Below, piece after piece: positions 5,957 through 7,373 of a DNA stretch of 7,373 nucleotides (the stretch's first letter is position 1; the number at the start of each line of letters is the position of its first letter). A program made the translations under genes and the position numbers. The notes under the pieces were generated by a model. It was not told where the DNA came from. It saw nothing but the letters and a program-made list of their open reading frames with translations, and did no database searches. The stretch is from Kiloniellales bacterium (lineage in GTDB: Bacteria > Pseudomonadota > Alphaproteobacteria > Kiloniellales > JAKSBE01): positions 1 through 7,373 of the forward strand of contig JASJAL010000415.1 of the NCBI GenBank assembly GCA_030067055.1, given 5' to 3'.

Positions 5957-7308
5957 GATGTAGACAACTCCTTGATCAGGTGCTCGATCACGAGGCGGTC
6001 CTTGGCACGAGGCCGCAGTTCGAGGTAGCGGCGGAAGGCTTCGATGGCCTTCTGCGGCTCACTCCTCCGGTTGGAAAGCACGCCCAGCGAACGATAGATC
6101 TCGGGCGGGGCCGATCCGGCTTGCTCGAGCGCGATCTCATAGTTCTCGAGGGCAGTTTCTTCGTCTTCGTCCTTGCCCCGCAGGCGATAGAGTTCCCCCT
6201 TGAAGTAGTAGAGTTCCGCCAGGTTCACCTCGTCTTCGATCAGCATCTCGATCAGCATCTCGCTGCGATCGAAATCCCGCAGGTTGAGTTCGTCTTCCAA
6301 GTAGGCCGCCCGGCGGGGCATCATCATCTCGATGAAGGAGTCGCGCCCCACCACGGATTCGGTATTCATCTGCTGAAAGACCCTGTCACCGAGATCTTCC
6401 AGGGCGGCCTGCCGCTCTTCGGAAGGCGGATGCGTGGAATAGAACACGGGTTGGGAGTCCTCTGCATCGGCCTCGCGTTCACGCAGAATCTGCGCCCAGA
6501 CCTTCGAGACCTCCCGCGGATCGTAGCCAGCCTTTGTAACCAGCAGCATGCCGTAGCCGTCGGCCTCGCGTTCGTGCTCCCGGCTGAAGGCGAGAATGCT
6601 CTGCAGGACGGCGATATTCGCTATATTGCCGGCCAGATTGGCGTAGCCACCGTAACCGGCTTGTGCCGCCGCCATCAATGCGAGCTGAAAAACCGCCATA
6701 AAGTTCAGATTGGCCTCGACGTCGCGCATCCTTTGGAGCGTATGGCGCCGGACGTAGTGGCCGATCTCGTGTCCCAGGACGGCAGCTAGCTGTGCCTCAT
6801 TGCGCATTCGCAGCAAGAGACCGGTGTAGATCACCATGGTGCCGTTGGGCGCCATCAAGGCATTGAAGTGCGGGTTCTGGACGATATAGACCCTGACGTC
6901 GCCGCAGAATTCTCCCGCGATCTGGCAAACGATCTGATCCACATAGTCGTCGAGCTCTTCGTCTCGAACAAGCTGGCCGGAGGTCTTCAGCCTGTCCTCC
7001 CAGCGATCCATCATCATCCACCAGCCCGCTTCGTCGCTGTCCAACGGCGGCCGGCTGCCGGCGGTCAGATCATCCAGACGATCGAAATTCCAGCTCGCGT
7101 CGTAGACGTCCTCGGAGTCGTCCTCGCGGCGGAAAACCCGCACAGTTCGGTGCTGTTCCGATTCCAGCGATTCGGTAACGGCCTCTTCCGACGTCTCATC
7201 TTCGAGAATGCCGCCCCGGATCAGGGGCTCCTCGTAGGTGCCCTTAGACTCGCATGCCGAAAGCGTAAGCGAGAGTCCAAGAACGACGAGGAGACGACAG
7301 CCGATCAT
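5953..7308 (-). CDS. M48 family zinc metalloprotease lipoprotein with C-terminal TPR-like repeats (BepA-like)
   Basis: This 451-residue protein is a predicted envelope peptidase. It has a lipoprotein signal with lipobox LSAC (Cys19, followed by Glu20). A strongly acidic, probably flexible linker (about 35-80) precedes the M48 domain (about 95-310). The zinc site is HEIGH (His180, Glu181, His184), with the third ligand Glu246 in the EREAD motif (Asp250 conserved). FNALMAPNGTMVIYTGLL at 148-165 and STHPPSEER at 291-299 are also typical of the family. A hydrophobic helical segment at about 202-241 sits between the two zinc motifs, as in other M48 peptidases. The C-terminus carries about two TPR-like helical pairs (about 362-396 and 402-435). 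The order protease then TPR matches BepA, which degrades or assists outer-membrane proteins such as LptD. BepA itself is not a lipoprotein and has more TPRs, so I give no symbol. Cys128 and Cys135 could form a disulfide. The start overlaps the stop of the upstream gene (ATGA, 7308-7305) and no separate promoter is visible. Confidence 0.93.
   Translation of the reverse strand: MIGCRLLVVLGLSLTLSACESKGTYEEPLIRGGILEDETSEEAVTESLESEQHRTVRVFRREDDSEDVYDASWNFDRLDDLTAGSRPPLDSDEAGWWMMMDRWEDRLKTSGQLVRDEELDDYVDQIVCQIAGEFCGDVRVYIVQNPHFNALMAPNGTMVIYTGLLLRMRNEAQLAAVLGHEIGHYVRRHTLQRMRDVEANLNFMAVFQLALMAAAQAGYGGYANLAGNIANIAVLQSILAFSREHEREADGYGMLLVTKAGYDPREVSKVWAQILREREADAEDSQPVFYSTHPPSEERQAALEDLGDRVFQQMNTESVVGRDSFIEMMMPRRAAYLEDELNLRDFDRSEMLIEMLIEDEVNLAELYYFKGELYRLRGKDEDEETALENYEIALEQAGSAPPEIYRSLGVLSNRRSEPQKAIEAFRRYLELRPRAKDRLVIEHLIKELSTS
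5968..5973 (-). promoter_or_regulatory. Ribosome binding site of the small lipoprotein gene, inside the M48 gene
   Basis: AAGGAG on the - strand lies within the last codons of the M48 protease gene, 11 bases before the ATG at 5956. It supports that start and indicates the lipoprotein can recruit ribosomes itself in addition to coupling through the ATGA overlap. Confidence 0.65.
6238..6261 (-). repeat. Perfect 12-base tandem duplication inside the M48 protease gene
   Basis: GATCAGCATCTC occurs twice in direct succession (6238-6249 and 6250-6261, + strand). It is in frame and makes the duplicated residues MLIEMLIE at about 351-358, in the linker between the peptidase domain and the TPR region. 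It adds one helical turn and does not break the frame. Confidence 0.85.
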
Positions 7309-7373
7309 TCCGGGAAATCGCTCAACAGCGTTTCCACCGATTCGGCCGCCGCCTCAGCGGTCCGCAGGTCTCC
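7305..7373 (-). CDS. C-terminal end of an unidentified upstream gene of the lipoprotein operon
   Basis: Reading the - strand from the window edge gives an open frame of 22 codons, ending LLSDFPE and the TGA at 7307-7305. That TGA shares bases with the ATG of the M48 gene (ATGA). The visible residues (alanine- and glutamate-rich, then ETLLSDFPE) look like a C-terminal amphipathic helix, but this is too little to assign a family. The same ATGA arrangement at the next junction of this operon supports it being a real, translationally coupled gene. It implies the operon promoter lies beyond the window. Confidence 0.6.
   Translation of the reverse strand, partial: GDLRTAEAAAESVETLLSDFPE

Noticed and set aside
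5980..6789. A 269-codon + strand frame opposite the M48 gene
   Set aside because: The opposite strand encodes a full M48 peptidase with HEIGH and EREAD motifs, whereas this frame shows no family features.

Overview
The window looks like a chromosomal segment of a GC-rich alphaproteobacterium, probably from the Rhodospirillales/Kiloniellales side of the class. This rests on family-level recognition: a PriA ending in DIDPYSFL, a small-type transaldolase followed by DUF484 and XerC, and an intergenic palindrome of a type I recall from many alphaproteobacterial genomes. I could not confirm the taxonomy by search.

Layout. Positions 1-513 (+) hold the C-terminal half of a PLP-dependent low-specificity L-threonine aldolase. 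Positions 514-640 are a short gap between convergent genes, mostly filled by an 83-base composite inverted repeat. Positions 641-2893 (-) encode the primosomal helicase PriA. A 101-base divergent intergenic region (2894-2994) carries a possible priA promoter, a bulged hairpin and a canonical ribosome binding site. The + strand operon tal/fsa - DUF484 - xerC (2995-5367) follows, with both junctions overlapping (38 and 22 bases). Only 7 bases beyond xerC, a convergent - strand operon ends. Read in its own direction, it contains the tail of an unidentified gene (7373-7305), an M48 metalloprotease lipoprotein with TPR-like repeats (7308-5953) and a small lipoprotein (5956-5375). Both junctions in this operon are 4-base ATGA overlaps.

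How the genes fit together. PriA (replication restart) and XerC (chromosome dimer resolution) are housekeeping DNA-maintenance proteins. The transaldolase works in the non-oxidative pentose phosphate pathway. Its active-site residues point to transaldolase rather than fructose-6-phosphate aldolase, which is how such genes are often labelled. The two lipoproteins look like cell-envelope quality-control components and are the least characterised part of the window. Base composition drops sharply at the xerC/lipoprotein boundary.

I see no phage, transposon, CRISPR, toxin-antitoxin or defence system, and no tRNA or rRNA. This is mainly an ordinary core-genome region. The items most worth a second look are the lipoprotein/protease operon, the transaldolase active site, the hairpin before the transaldolase gene and the intergenic palindrome.
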